From an uncultured Pontibacter sp. (GTDB lineage: Bacteria > Bacteroidota > Bacteroidia > Cytophagales > Hymenobacteraceae): a stretch of 64,000 nucleotides of DNA. Shown in pieces: positions 35,363 through 42,665 of the stretch. Under the pieces are notes generated by a model, which was not told where the DNA came from, made no database searches, and saw only the letters and a program-made list of their open reading frames with translations. Each line of letters opens with the position of its first letter. The stretch's first letter is position 1. Position numbers and translations under genes: made by a program. The stretch covers positions 287,995 through 351,994 of the forward strand of contig NZ_CANLMZ010000010.1 in assembly GCF_947492645.1 (NCBI RefSeq). The letters are read 5' to 3'.

Positions 35363-35893
35363 TTAGTTTCTGTATTGATGTTTCTGGAGCAGATTATCTA
35401 CGTGCTGGCGTGCCATTTCGAAACGCTCCTGCTGCTGCCCTTTAACTTGAATAAAAGGCACCTGCAACGTTTCCAGCTCACGCTTGTACCAGTCGTAAAA
35501 GAACTGGCGCATGTGCGGATGCTCACGCTGCGGATCTGGCTCCCACGGCAAATCAACGCCCATCAGCAGGCAAAGGTTGTAGTCTTGCTGCTTTAGTTTT
35601 TGCGTTATCCAATCGGGGCATTGGCCAAAAGCATGTTCGCTCCAGATCTTGAGCACCAGCATGTCGGTATCAGCAAAAAGTATGGTTTTTGCTTGCCTCA
35701 TGGCCTCCTGCTCTAGCTCCCATTGCCCATGCGCTATTTTCTCGATGTCCTGCAAAGTATATGCCCTGCTCAGGTTGCCCACATAGCTGCGCGCATACTC
35801 GGGCACCCAGACTGTATCGTAATGCCGCGCCAACTGCTCCGACAACGTAGACTTGCCCGTAGACTCAGGTCCTGTGATAGAAACTTTAAGCAT
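35363..35893 (-). CDS. NadR-like nucleoside/ribosylnicotinamide kinase-type ATPase
   Basis: A 176-residue P-loop ATPase when started at ATG 35893. Walker A is SITGPESTGKSTLSEQLA, followed by the VWVPEYARSY pattern of the C-terminal ribosylnicotinamide-kinase domain of NadR, and a conserved FADTDMLVLKIW segment. The NadR kinase domain phosphorylates nicotinamide riboside. The longer frame from 35923 adds 10 residues with no conservation and is less likely. A PnuC-family transporter lies 0.7 kb upstream on the same strand, the expected partner; a thiamin kinase role is an alternative given the nearby TPP riboswitch. Confidence 0.82.
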   Translation of the reverse strand: MLKVSITGPESTGKSTLSEQLARHYDTVWVPEYARSYVGNLSRAYTLQDIEKIAHGQWELEQEAMRQAKTILFADTDMLVLKIWSEHAFGQCPDWITQKLKQQDYNLCLLMGVDLPWEPDPQREHPHMRQFFYDWYKRELETLQVPFIQVKGQQQERFEMARQHVDNLLQKHQYRN

Positions 35894-35991
35894 AAGGCAA
35901 AGGTCTGAAAAATTAAGCCACAATTAAGCTATAAGTCGATAAAACGTGCACCTACTTAATTTATAGCAATAGCTTTTACCACATAAAAATA

Positions 35992-36020
35992 GTGGGTTAC
36001 CCAAAACTTGAGTAACCCAC
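35992..36020 (-). terminator. Hairpin terminator on the minus strand
   Basis: A perfect 9-bp stem (35992-36000 GTGGGTTAC with 36012-36020) and 11-base loop, followed on the minus strand by CTATTTTTATG. It would end a minus-strand transcript that includes the ORFs at 36044 and 36282, which supports their expression. Confidence 0.75.
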
Positions 36021-36043
36021 CTTTTAAACAGCCTCCTTACTGC

Positions 36044-36184
36044 TTATTTCTTTTTTGCAGTGGCAATAATGGCATTTGCCGCCCAGAGCACTATTACATC
36101 ATAAACCAATGTTAATCGGTTGCCTACAAACAAATATCCTGACAATAGTTGCCTGTTATTAATAACGAAAGCGACTAGAATCAG
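36044..36184 (-). CDS. Possible small hydrophobic protein without a canonical start codon
   Basis: An open frame that runs from a TAA at 36203-36205 to a TAA at 36044-36046. It encodes two hydrophobic stretches, ILILVAFVINNRQLL and LTLVYDVIVLWAANAII, joined by SGYLFVGNR and ended by TAKKK. No ATG or GTG is available; CTG at 36184 or an ATT would be the start. It lies directly ahead of the hairpin at 35992-36020. The pattern looks protein-like, so it is either a small membrane protein with a rare start or a gene that has lost its 5' end. Confidence 0.35.
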   Translation of the reverse strand: MILVAFVINNRQLLSGYLFVGNRLTLVYDVIVLWAANAIIATAKKK

Positions 36185-36281
36185 GATAATGCAACTATCA
36201 AATTAAAGTAAAGAGGTAAAATCAGATGGCAAGGCCCTTAATTATCAGGTTAAATAAGCAAGGGGATTAAACTCCAAAGTT

Positions 36282-36458
36282 CTAATTTTCTGAAAAGCTG
36301 TAGTCGTAAAAATTATATACTTCCAGCTCTGTTTCTACAGTATCGCCGTGCTGCTTAAACAGCATCTTTTTCGGACTTTCGTCAGGCGACTCATAGCCCC
36401 ACTTCAGACGATTAACGTACTTTAATTCTTCGGGTAATAGTAACTTCTTTTGCTTCAT
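36282..36458 (-). CDS. Hypothetical small protein (58 aa)
   Basis: A 58-residue ORF starting ATG at 36458 with a good ribosome-binding sequence (GAAAGGAC five bases upstream). It is charged, begins MKQKKLLLPEELKYVNRLKWG and ends YNFYDYSFSEN; no family recognised and no signal peptide. Good Shine-Dalgarno, coding-like composition and a downstream hairpin favour a true gene. Confidence 0.65.
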   Translation of the reverse strand: MKQKKLLLPEELKYVNRLKWGYESPDESPKKMLFKQHGDTVETELEVYNFYDYSFSEN

Positions 36459-36586
36459 GTCCTTTCACATTTAATCGTTACACATACATCCCTCGAACGT
36501 AGGGTGTTCATTAAAATCACTTATATGTACGTAGTGCACCTACCGGTAGATTATACTTATGAGCAGTATAAATAGTACAAAAACAT

Positions 36587-37219
36587 TTAATTAGCGGCCA
36601 ACTCTTCTCTTTTGGCTTCTACTAAAGATTTTTTCCAGTCTATCCAGCCAATTACACAAAGAATCAAGAAGATAAAGTATAGCACGCTGGTAATATACAA
36701 CTCCTTATAAGTATAAACGCCTATATACACCACATCTACCACTAACCAAACAATCCAGTTTTCTATCTGCTTTTTAGCCATCATCCAATAGCCAATTAAA
36801 CTTACCGCTGTTGTAGCCGAGTCGGTGTAAGACAAGTCTGCATCTGTGTAATTCTCCAGGAAGTAGCCAAGCCCTAGCGTAAATGCAGCACCAAGCAAAA
36901 GCAGTACCATCATCTCTACTTTCCCGACATGGCCTACCTTGCGTTCGGTGTGTCCTTTACCGCCATACAACCAGATATACCACCCATATAAGCTGGTAAC
37001 CACATAAAAGGCATTCAGCCCCATATCGGCATATAACCTTGCATCGTAAAATACAATAACGTACATGGCCACGCTTACAAGGCTTACCGGCCAGGTTAAA
37101 ACGCTTTGGCGGGCCGCAAGCCATACGCCGGCCACACCCGTTATGGCACCGGCAAGCTCTATAAGACTCATAGCCTGGATGGCCTCTAGTATGGTTTGGG
37201 TGATAGTTGTTGTCTCCAT
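36587..37219 (-). CDS. PnuC/PnuT-family vitamin-precursor transporter
   Basis: A 210-residue inner-membrane protein with about seven hydrophobic helices. Residues 20-60 (ELAGAITGVAGVWLAARQSVLTWPVSLVS) and the motif LYGWYIWLYGG match the PnuC family, which takes up nicotinamide riboside (PnuC) or thiamin (PnuT). Conserved QIENWIVWLVVDVVYIGVY, which frames the substrate pocket in PnuC, is also present. The neighbouring NadR-like kinase fits the riboside role; the TPP riboswitch-controlled receptor about 3 kb away fits the thiamin role. Specificity cannot be decided from sequence alone. Confidence 0.88.
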   Translation of the reverse strand: METTTITQTILEAIQAMSLIELAGAITGVAGVWLAARQSVLTWPVSLVSVAMYVIVFYDARLYADMGLNAFYVVTSLYGWYIWLYGGKGHTERKVGHVGKVEMMVLLLLGAAFTLGLGYFLENYTDADLSYTDSATTAVSLIGYWMMAKKQIENWIVWLVVDVVYIGVYTYKELYITSVLYFIFLILCVIGWIDWKKSLVEAKREELAAN

Positions 37220-37325
37220 TGCGTAAAACCAGGTGCTGCTTTATAAAGATAAATAGAATTCGGTGCTAAGTTTGTAAATCAATTTAACTCTGCCAAAACA
37301 GCTTAACTGCTGGCAACTTACAAGT

Positions 37326-37643
37326 ATGGAAGAAATTACAGCAACAGAACTTAAAGAACGGCTTGCCCGCAATAATAAAATACAATTGGTAGATGTGCGC
37401 GAGCCGTCTGAGTTTGAGATATGCAACCTGGGCGGTGAGCTTATCCCCTTGGGAGAGTTAACAAAGCAAGCCAGCCGCATCCGGCGCGATATTCCGGTGG
37501 TGGTTATCTGCCACCACGGCTTTAGAAGCGCCCAGGCCATTAATTACCTAACGCAGCGCCTGGGCTACGAAAACCTGCTTAACCTGAAGGGAGGCATACA
37601 TGCCTGGGCCACACAAGTAGACCCAAGTATGGCAGTTTACTAA
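37326..37643 (+). CDS. Rhodanese-domain protein
   Basis: A 105-residue single rhodanese domain. The catalytic cysteine is in VVVICHHGFRSAQA, and the domain opens with IQLVDVREPSEFEICNLGG and closes with LKGGIHAWATQVDP. Such proteins transfer sulfane sulfur or act in sulfur delivery. It has no signal peptide, so it is cytoplasmic. The 58-base space to the guaB ATG does not rule out cotranscription. Confidence 0.92.
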   Translation: MEEITATELKERLARNNKIQLVDVREPSEFEICNLGGELIPLGELTKQASRIRRDIPVVVICHHGFRSAQAINYLTQRLGYENLLNLKGGIHAWATQVDPSMAVY

Positions 37644-37758
37644 CGCATACATCAGGTTTAAACTCTGATTAAGAAAAGTTTTCCGGCACATTTGCGTTAT
37701 ATTGCCAACTAATTTTCGTAGTTTTACGCGGCAAATAAGGACCCCTAATTTATTTGCC

Positions 37759-39228
37759 ATGCTCTCTGAACAGTCAAGCATTTTATTTGAGGCGCTCACG
37801 TACGATGACGTGCTTCTACTCCCGGCTTACTCCGAGGTACTCCCACACCAAACCGACACTTCTACCCAGCTTACGCGCAACATACGCATAAACATTCCGC
37901 TTTTATCGGCTGCCATGGACACCGTAACCGAAGCTGATTTGGCTATTGCTATGGCACAGGAAGGTGGTATTGGCATCATACATAAAAACATGTCGATCAA
38001 GAAGCAGGCGGCGCAGGTTCGAAAAGTAAAACGTTCGGAAAGCGGCATGATCCTGGACCCGATCACCCTGAATGAGAATGCTACATTAGGCGATGCGGTG
38101 CAGATTATGACGGAAAACAAGATTGGTGGTATTCCCATCATAAACGATAATGGCCTGCTTACCGGCATTATAACCAACCGCGACCTTCGCTTCCAAAAAG
38201 ACCTTACCTTAAAAGTATCGCTTGTTATGACCAGCGATAACCTGATAACGGCTAAGAAAGGAACCGACTTATCTAAAGCAGAAGACATTTTGCAGGAGTT
38301 TAAGATCGAAAAACTGCCAGTAGTAGATGATGAAGGAAAACTTGCCGGACTTATCACTTACAAAGACATTCTAAAAAAGAAAGACCGCCCATACGCTTGC
38401 AAAGACGAGTTTGGCCGCCTGAGAGTAGGTGCAGCCGTAGGTGTAACGCCTGATGTTCTGGACCGTGTTAAAGCGTTAGTGGATGCCGGTGTAGATGTGA
38501 TCAGCGTTGATACTGCCCACGGCCACTCGAAAGGGGTGCTGGAGGCAGTACGCAGAATAAAAGACCTTTTCCCGGATGTTGATCTTATTGCCGGTAACAT
38601 TGCTACTGCCGAAGGAGCAAAAGCCTTGGCTGATGCAGGTGCAGATGCCGTAAAAGTAGGTGTAGGCCCAGGAAGTATATGCACTACCCGTGTAATTGCC
38701 GGTATAGGCGTTCCGCAGCTATCTGCTGTAATGGAGGCAGCAAGAGGCTTAAAAGGAACTGGCGTACCAATTGTGGCAGATGGTGGCATTAAGTTTTCTG
38801 GAGATATCGTAAAGGCCCTTGCTGGTGGTGCTAGCACCGTAATGATAGGATCGTTGCTTGCCGGTACCGAAGAGGCCCCAGGCGAAATGCTGATTTATGA
38901 AGGCCGTAAGTATAAAACGTACCGAGGCATGGGTTCTGTTGAGGCCATGGAAGAAGGCTCGAAAGACCGCTACTTCCAGGGTAACGAGAAAGACTCCAAG
39001 AAACTCGTACCGGAAGGCATTGTTGGCCGGGTAGCTTATAAAGGTTTTGTAAACGAGGTGATTTACCAGTTGGTTGGTGGCATAAGAGCGGGCATGGGCT
39101 ACTGCGGCACACCAAGTATACAGCACCTGCAGGGTGCCAAAATGGTTAAAATTACCGGTGCCGGCCTTCGCGAAAGCCATCCGCACGATGTGCAGATTAT
39201 GCGCGAAGCCCCTAACTACAGCAGATAG
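37759..39228 (+). CDS. guaB: Inosine-5'-monophosphate dehydrogenase
   Basis: A 489-residue enzyme that oxidises IMP to XMP, the first committed step of GMP synthesis. It starts ATG at 37759 (MLSEQSSILFEALTYDDVLL); an upstream TTG at 37702 would add 19 residues with no conservation. Two CBS domains sit at about residues 95-205, and the catalytic cysteine is in GPGSICTTRVIAGIG, with YRGMGSVEAM near the flap. All key elements are intact. Confidence 0.97.
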   Translation: MLSEQSSILFEALTYDDVLLLPAYSEVLPHQTDTSTQLTRNIRINIPLLSAAMDTVTEADLAIAMAQEGGIGIIHKNMSIKKQAAQVRKVKRSESGMILDPITLNENATLGDAVQIMTENKIGGIPIINDNGLLTGIITNRDLRFQKDLTLKVSLVMTSDNLITAKKGTDLSKAEDILQEFKIEKLPVVDDEGKLAGLITYKDILKKKDRPYACKDEFGRLRVGAAVGVTPDVLDRVKALVDAGVDVISVDTAHGHSKGVLEAVRRIKDLFPDVDLIAGNIATAEGAKALADAGADAVKVGVGPGSICTTRVIAGIGVPQLSAVMEAARGLKGTGVPIVADGGIKFSGDIVKALAGGASTVMIGSLLAGTEEAPGEMLIYEGRKYKTYRGMGSVEAMEEGSKDRYFQGNEKDSKKLVPEGIVGRVAYKGFVNEVIYQLVGGIRAGMGYCGTPSIQHLQGAKMVKITGAGLRESHPHDVQIMREAPNYSR

Positions 39229-39246
39229 TTACATAGCATTAAGTAT

Positions 39247-39288
39247 AAAAGCACCGCTGCACCAGAAGTATGATGCAGCGGTGCTTTT
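39247..39288 (+). terminator. Terminator after guaB
   Basis: A 15-bp stem (39247-39261 AAAAGCACCGCTGCA with 39274-39288) with a 12-base loop and T-rich end. Confidence 0.88.
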
Positions 39289-39677
39289 GCATTTAACTCA
39301 CCTACACACTTTACATTGGCTGCTGCAGTTCTTTTCAAGTATGAGCTTACCTCTCACTAAACGCGCTTAAGGCAATTTCATAATCAGAAGGTGTAATGCC
39401 ATAGCGTCAACTCCGTTTGCCGCAATTATACGGCATATAGGCAGAGTACTGCCTTCCTGACAATTACTTAGCATTTATTGAGAACTGGTACTGCCACAAA
39501 CGGAGCCTGACGGACAAATACATATATTTAACCAAATCCATTATATTTACGTTATGCTATATGTTTTTGCATACAGGCCACGGCGCATTAGCAGAAAATT
39601 TTATTACCTTTCACTATTATTCTAATCAAAACAGCTAATTAGCAACGCCTTAAAAATCGGGCTCGGTTTTCCGTTTT
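39289..39677. other. Intergenic region with an imperfect inverted repeat
   Basis: No gene supported. An imperfect 18-base inverted repeat (39406-39423 and 39493-39511, sharing CTCCGTTTG) frames about 70 bases that contain GCAGAGTACTGC. It may be a remnant element. Confidence 0.35.
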
Positions 39678-41741
39678 ATGTTATACAAGACAAACGCAAA
39701 ATCTTTATTACTAACCACAGCTATTGTTAGCTGGGCGCTGCTGTTGCTTAACATTCTCATTTCGGCGGAGGCCATAAATCAACCCGGTGCCGTTAAAATT
39801 TCCATTCCCTATATCAATAACTTTCTTATAGTTATTTTTATAGTCTCTGTTTTCTTGTACCAGCGCATTAGCTCTGAGAACCTGAAGGGCATTGACTTTA
39901 TCACTTACCTCTGGACCTTGTTCTCTAAAGCAGGTGTGGCTGCTTATGCAAGTTTGGCTTTATTTCTGGGGTATAGGCTTACCATCAACTACACCAACAT
40001 CGACTCACCGTCGCTGCTGCACTTTGTTTACCAGATTAACTTCGGATTGCTCGTGGTTTTCCTGGCAAAGAGTTTTTACATATGGCGCCAGCTGCTGCTC
40101 TACCATAAAAACAAGTTTCTGCAGATTGCCTGGGACTGGTTTGAGCTGCTGATTTTTGGTACATTGCTGCTCACGCTGTTAAACTTTAACTACACCAGCT
40201 ATATCTTTTTACCCCTGCTGGCGCTGCTGAGTTTCTATATACTTTTCCTGTGCACCAACTTAAAATGGGTAGCTTACCTCACGTTTAACAACAAAAGCAG
40301 GTCGCTGGTGCTGCTGGGGGCTATACTGCTAAGCTGCTACATTTTCATCAACTTCTTCAGGCAGTTTGCCGATAGCCCGGATCTGGTAATTGATTACACC
40401 GATGTAGGTTTCCTGTTGCTGGCCATGCTATTTGTTGGGCTTTACACGCTGGCTGCTTTCCTGGTGTCGCTGTTCAGCTTGCCTACCTCCAGCGTATTCG
40501 AGCAAAAAAGCGAAGACCTGCTAAACTTTCAGCGCCTTAGCCAATCTATACAGCAAGGGCAAAGCGAGGCGCAGGTGTACGATATGCTTTTTGAAAGCAC
40601 TATCAAGGCATCAGATGCAAGCGCAGCCTGGTTTGAACTGATCCGCAACAGCGAGCCGCAGGTTACACACCTGCTAAGTATAAACGCAGAGCAGATCACC
40701 CGCATCCGGCACCTACTACTGGCTTACAATATCCAAAACATCGACTACATCAACAACAACCTGGACCGCAACCCCGGATTCCGCGACCTTACGCTGCCCT
40801 GGAAGTCGCTGATCATACTACCGATAAAATCCAAAAAGCATTTATCAGGCGTTTTATACTTGCTGAAGGATATAGAGCAAGGCTTTGACCGCGAGACGAC
40901 GAATGTGCTGCGTACTTTTACAAGCCAGACTATACTTACCATCGAGAACTTACGTTTAGTTACCGAATCGCTGCAGAACGAACGTTATAAGGAAGAGCTT
41001 AAAATTGCCACCCAGGTGCAGGAAAGCCTTATCCCAAAAACATTTCCTACCGACAGCTGGTTTGAAATAGCAACGCATGCTGTGGCGGCCAAAGAAGTAG
41101 GAGGCGACTTTTACGATTTCCTGCAGCTAAGCGAGTCTCGTATTGCCATTATTATCGGCGACGTGTCGGGCAAAGGTATCTCGGCAGCGTTCCATATGGC
41201 CCAGATGAAAGGCATTTTTCATGGGCTGATGCAGCAGGATATGCCGCCAAGCGAGTTTATGAAACAGGCCAACAGCGCTCTGAGCCGCTGCCTTGAGAAA
41301 ACCTCGTTCATCACATCAGCATTATATATCATCGATTATAGAATGAAAGGCTTTATGTTTGCCCGTGCGGGCCACTGCCATACGCTATACTATAACTCGA
41401 TGATGGAAGACGTATTCTACTTCCAGACAGACGGCCTGGGCCTGGGCATTATCCGGGACAAGAGTTACAACAACCACGTGCGCGAGATGTACTACGATTA
41501 CAACCCGAACGATGTGATGGTGATTTATACCGATGGCATTGTGGAAGCACGAAGCCCCGACAACGACGAATACGGCGAAGACCGCCTGAAATACATGCTT
41601 ACCCAAACCTACCACCTGGAGGCCGAGGATATCAAATGCGCCATCATAAACGACCTGGAGGATTTTACAGGCCCAGGCAATCTTTATGATGACCAGACAT
41701 TGCTTGTTATTAAATTTAAACCGACTCAACCTAACGAATAA
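39678..41741 (+). CDS. Membrane-bound GAF/SpoIIE-type serine phosphatase (RsbU-like)
   Basis: A 687-residue protein. About seven hydrophobic helices occupy residues 10-270. A GAF-like domain follows at about 280-430, then the SpoIIE/PP2C phosphatase at about 455-685 with the metal-binding segments KEVGGDFYDFL, IIIGDVSGKGISAAF and DDVMVIYTDGIVEAR (written here without exact spacing). Proteins of this type dephosphorylate an STAS-domain anti-sigma antagonist. The two downstream genes encode such an STAS protein and an HATPase kinase, so the module is a partner-switching system. Ligand of the membrane sensor domain is unknown. Confidence 0.92.
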   Translation: MLYKTNAKSLLLTTAIVSWALLLLNILISAEAINQPGAVKISIPYINNFLIVIFIVSVFLYQRISSENLKGIDFITYLWTLFSKAGVAAYASLALFLGYRLTINYTNIDSPSLLHFVYQINFGLLVVFLAKSFYIWRQLLLYHKNKFLQIAWDWFELLIFGTLLLTLLNFNYTSYIFLPLLALLSFYILFLCTNLKWVAYLTFNNKSRSLVLLGAILLSCYIFINFFRQFADSPDLVIDYTDVGFLLLAMLFVGLYTLAAFLVSLFSLPTSSVFEQKSEDLLNFQRLSQSIQQGQSEAQVYDMLFESTIKASDASAAWFELIRNSEPQVTHLLSINAEQITRIRHLLLAYNIQNIDYINNNLDRNPGFRDLTLPWKSLIILPIKSKKHLSGVLYLLKDIEQGFDRETTNVLRTFTSQTILTIENLRLVTESLQNERYKEELKIATQVQESLIPKTFPTDSWFEIATHAVAAKEVGGDFYDFLQLSESRIAIIIGDVSGKGISAAFHMAQMKGIFHGLMQQDMPPSEFMKQANSALSRCLEKTSFITSALYIIDYRMKGFMFARAGHCHTLYYNSMMEDVFYFQTDGLGLGIIRDKSYNNHVREMYYDYNPNDVMVIYTDGIVEARSPDNDEYGEDRLKYMLTQTYHLEAEDIKCAIINDLEDFTGPGNLYDDQTLLVIKFKPTQPNE

Positions 41742-41760
41742 CGCAGCCGTACATAAGCCG

Positions 41761-42099
41761 ATGAAAATTACACAAGAAATCAAAGACAACACCATCGTTA
41801 TGACCCTGGATGGTGAACTGGATGCAAGCTCTTCAGTTATACTGGACGAAGAGTTGTCGGATCCTAAAATCATGGAATACACGAAAATACTGGTGGATTG
41901 CGAGAACCTGAACTACATCTCCTCTGCCGGCCTTGGTGTGTTTATTTCTCACCTGCAGCGCTTCGAAGACGCACAGATTAAGCTTATTTTTTACAACATG
42001 CAGGATAAAGTGCGCAACGTATTTGAGATACTCGGTCTGGATCTGCTCATGACCATCGTGTCTGATTACGAAGAAGCAAGAACTGTTTCAAATGAATAA
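41761..42099 (+). CDS. STAS-domain anti-sigma factor antagonist (RsbV-like)
   Basis: A 112-residue STAS protein starting ATG 41761 (MKITQEIKDNTIVMTLDGELDASSS). The phosphorylatable serine is in LNYISSAGLGVF. It is the target of the kinase and the phosphatase of the same operon. It overlaps the next gene by eight bases, so the two are coupled. An upstream in-frame segment opening at 41686 is inside the phosphatase and is not used. Confidence 0.93.
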   Translation: MKITQEIKDNTIVMTLDGELDASSSVILDEELSDPKIMEYTKILVDCENLNYISSAGLGVFISHLQRFEDAQIKLIFYNMQDKVRNVFEILGLDLLMTIVSDYEEARTVSNE

Positions 42100-42502
42100 C
42101 TCGATTCGGGTAAATTGTACTAAAAAGAACCTGAAGTTAATACGTGACTTTGTCGTGGAGTATCTGCAAACCTATGCGTTGTCGGATATCATGACAAATC
42201 AGATCGTGTTAGCCGTGGATGAGATATGCGCTAACCTCATCATCCACGCCAACCACGAAAATCCAGACAAGTTCATTCACCTTGCCATCAAAAAGCAAAA
42301 GGAGATGCTTGTATTCGAAATATCGGACAATGGTTTAGCCTTTCAGCGGTCTAAGTACAAGGAACCTAACATTGAAGAAAACATCCGGATGGGTAAAAAG
42401 GGAGGCGTGGGCATCGCCCTTGTCAACCGCATCATGGATAAAGTAGAGTTTGAGACAAACGACACACAGAACGTTTGCGTGCTCTACAAAAAAATTAAAT
42501 AG
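42092..42502 (+). CDS. HATPase-domain serine kinase (RsbW-like anti-sigma/anti-regulator)
   Basis: A 136-residue GHKL kinase. The N box is in AVDEICANLIIHANHEN, followed by ISDNGLAF and the glycine-rich KGGVGIALVNRIMDK. In other phyla such kinases phosphorylate the STAS protein and sequester a sigma factor. The eight-base overlap with the STAS gene supports coupling. No sigma factor lies next to it; the ECF factor at 29136 is distant, so the output partner is unknown. Confidence 0.92.
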   Translation: MNNSIRVNCTKKNLKLIRDFVVEYLQTYALSDIMTNQIVLAVDEICANLIIHANHENPDKFIHLAIKKQKEMLVFEISDNGLAFQRSKYKEPNIEENIRMGKKGGVGIALVNRIMDKVEFETNDTQNVCVLYKKIK

Positions 42503-42665
42503 GCCGCCCTGGCACACTTTTACTGCGCATTAGTCGTTATCCGGAACAAAACCGCATGCAATTGGATTATAGTTATACTTTTTGCCAAATCTGTCAGAAA
42601 ATTTAATTAAAATTGCATGGTCTGAGTCAGATCAGCTATACTAATAGTTTGTATTCAATCAACTT

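Noticed and set aside
42092..42502. Anti-sigma kinase acting on the ECF factor at 29136
   Set aside because: There is no genomic link, and ECF factors are not known targets of RsbW-type kinases.
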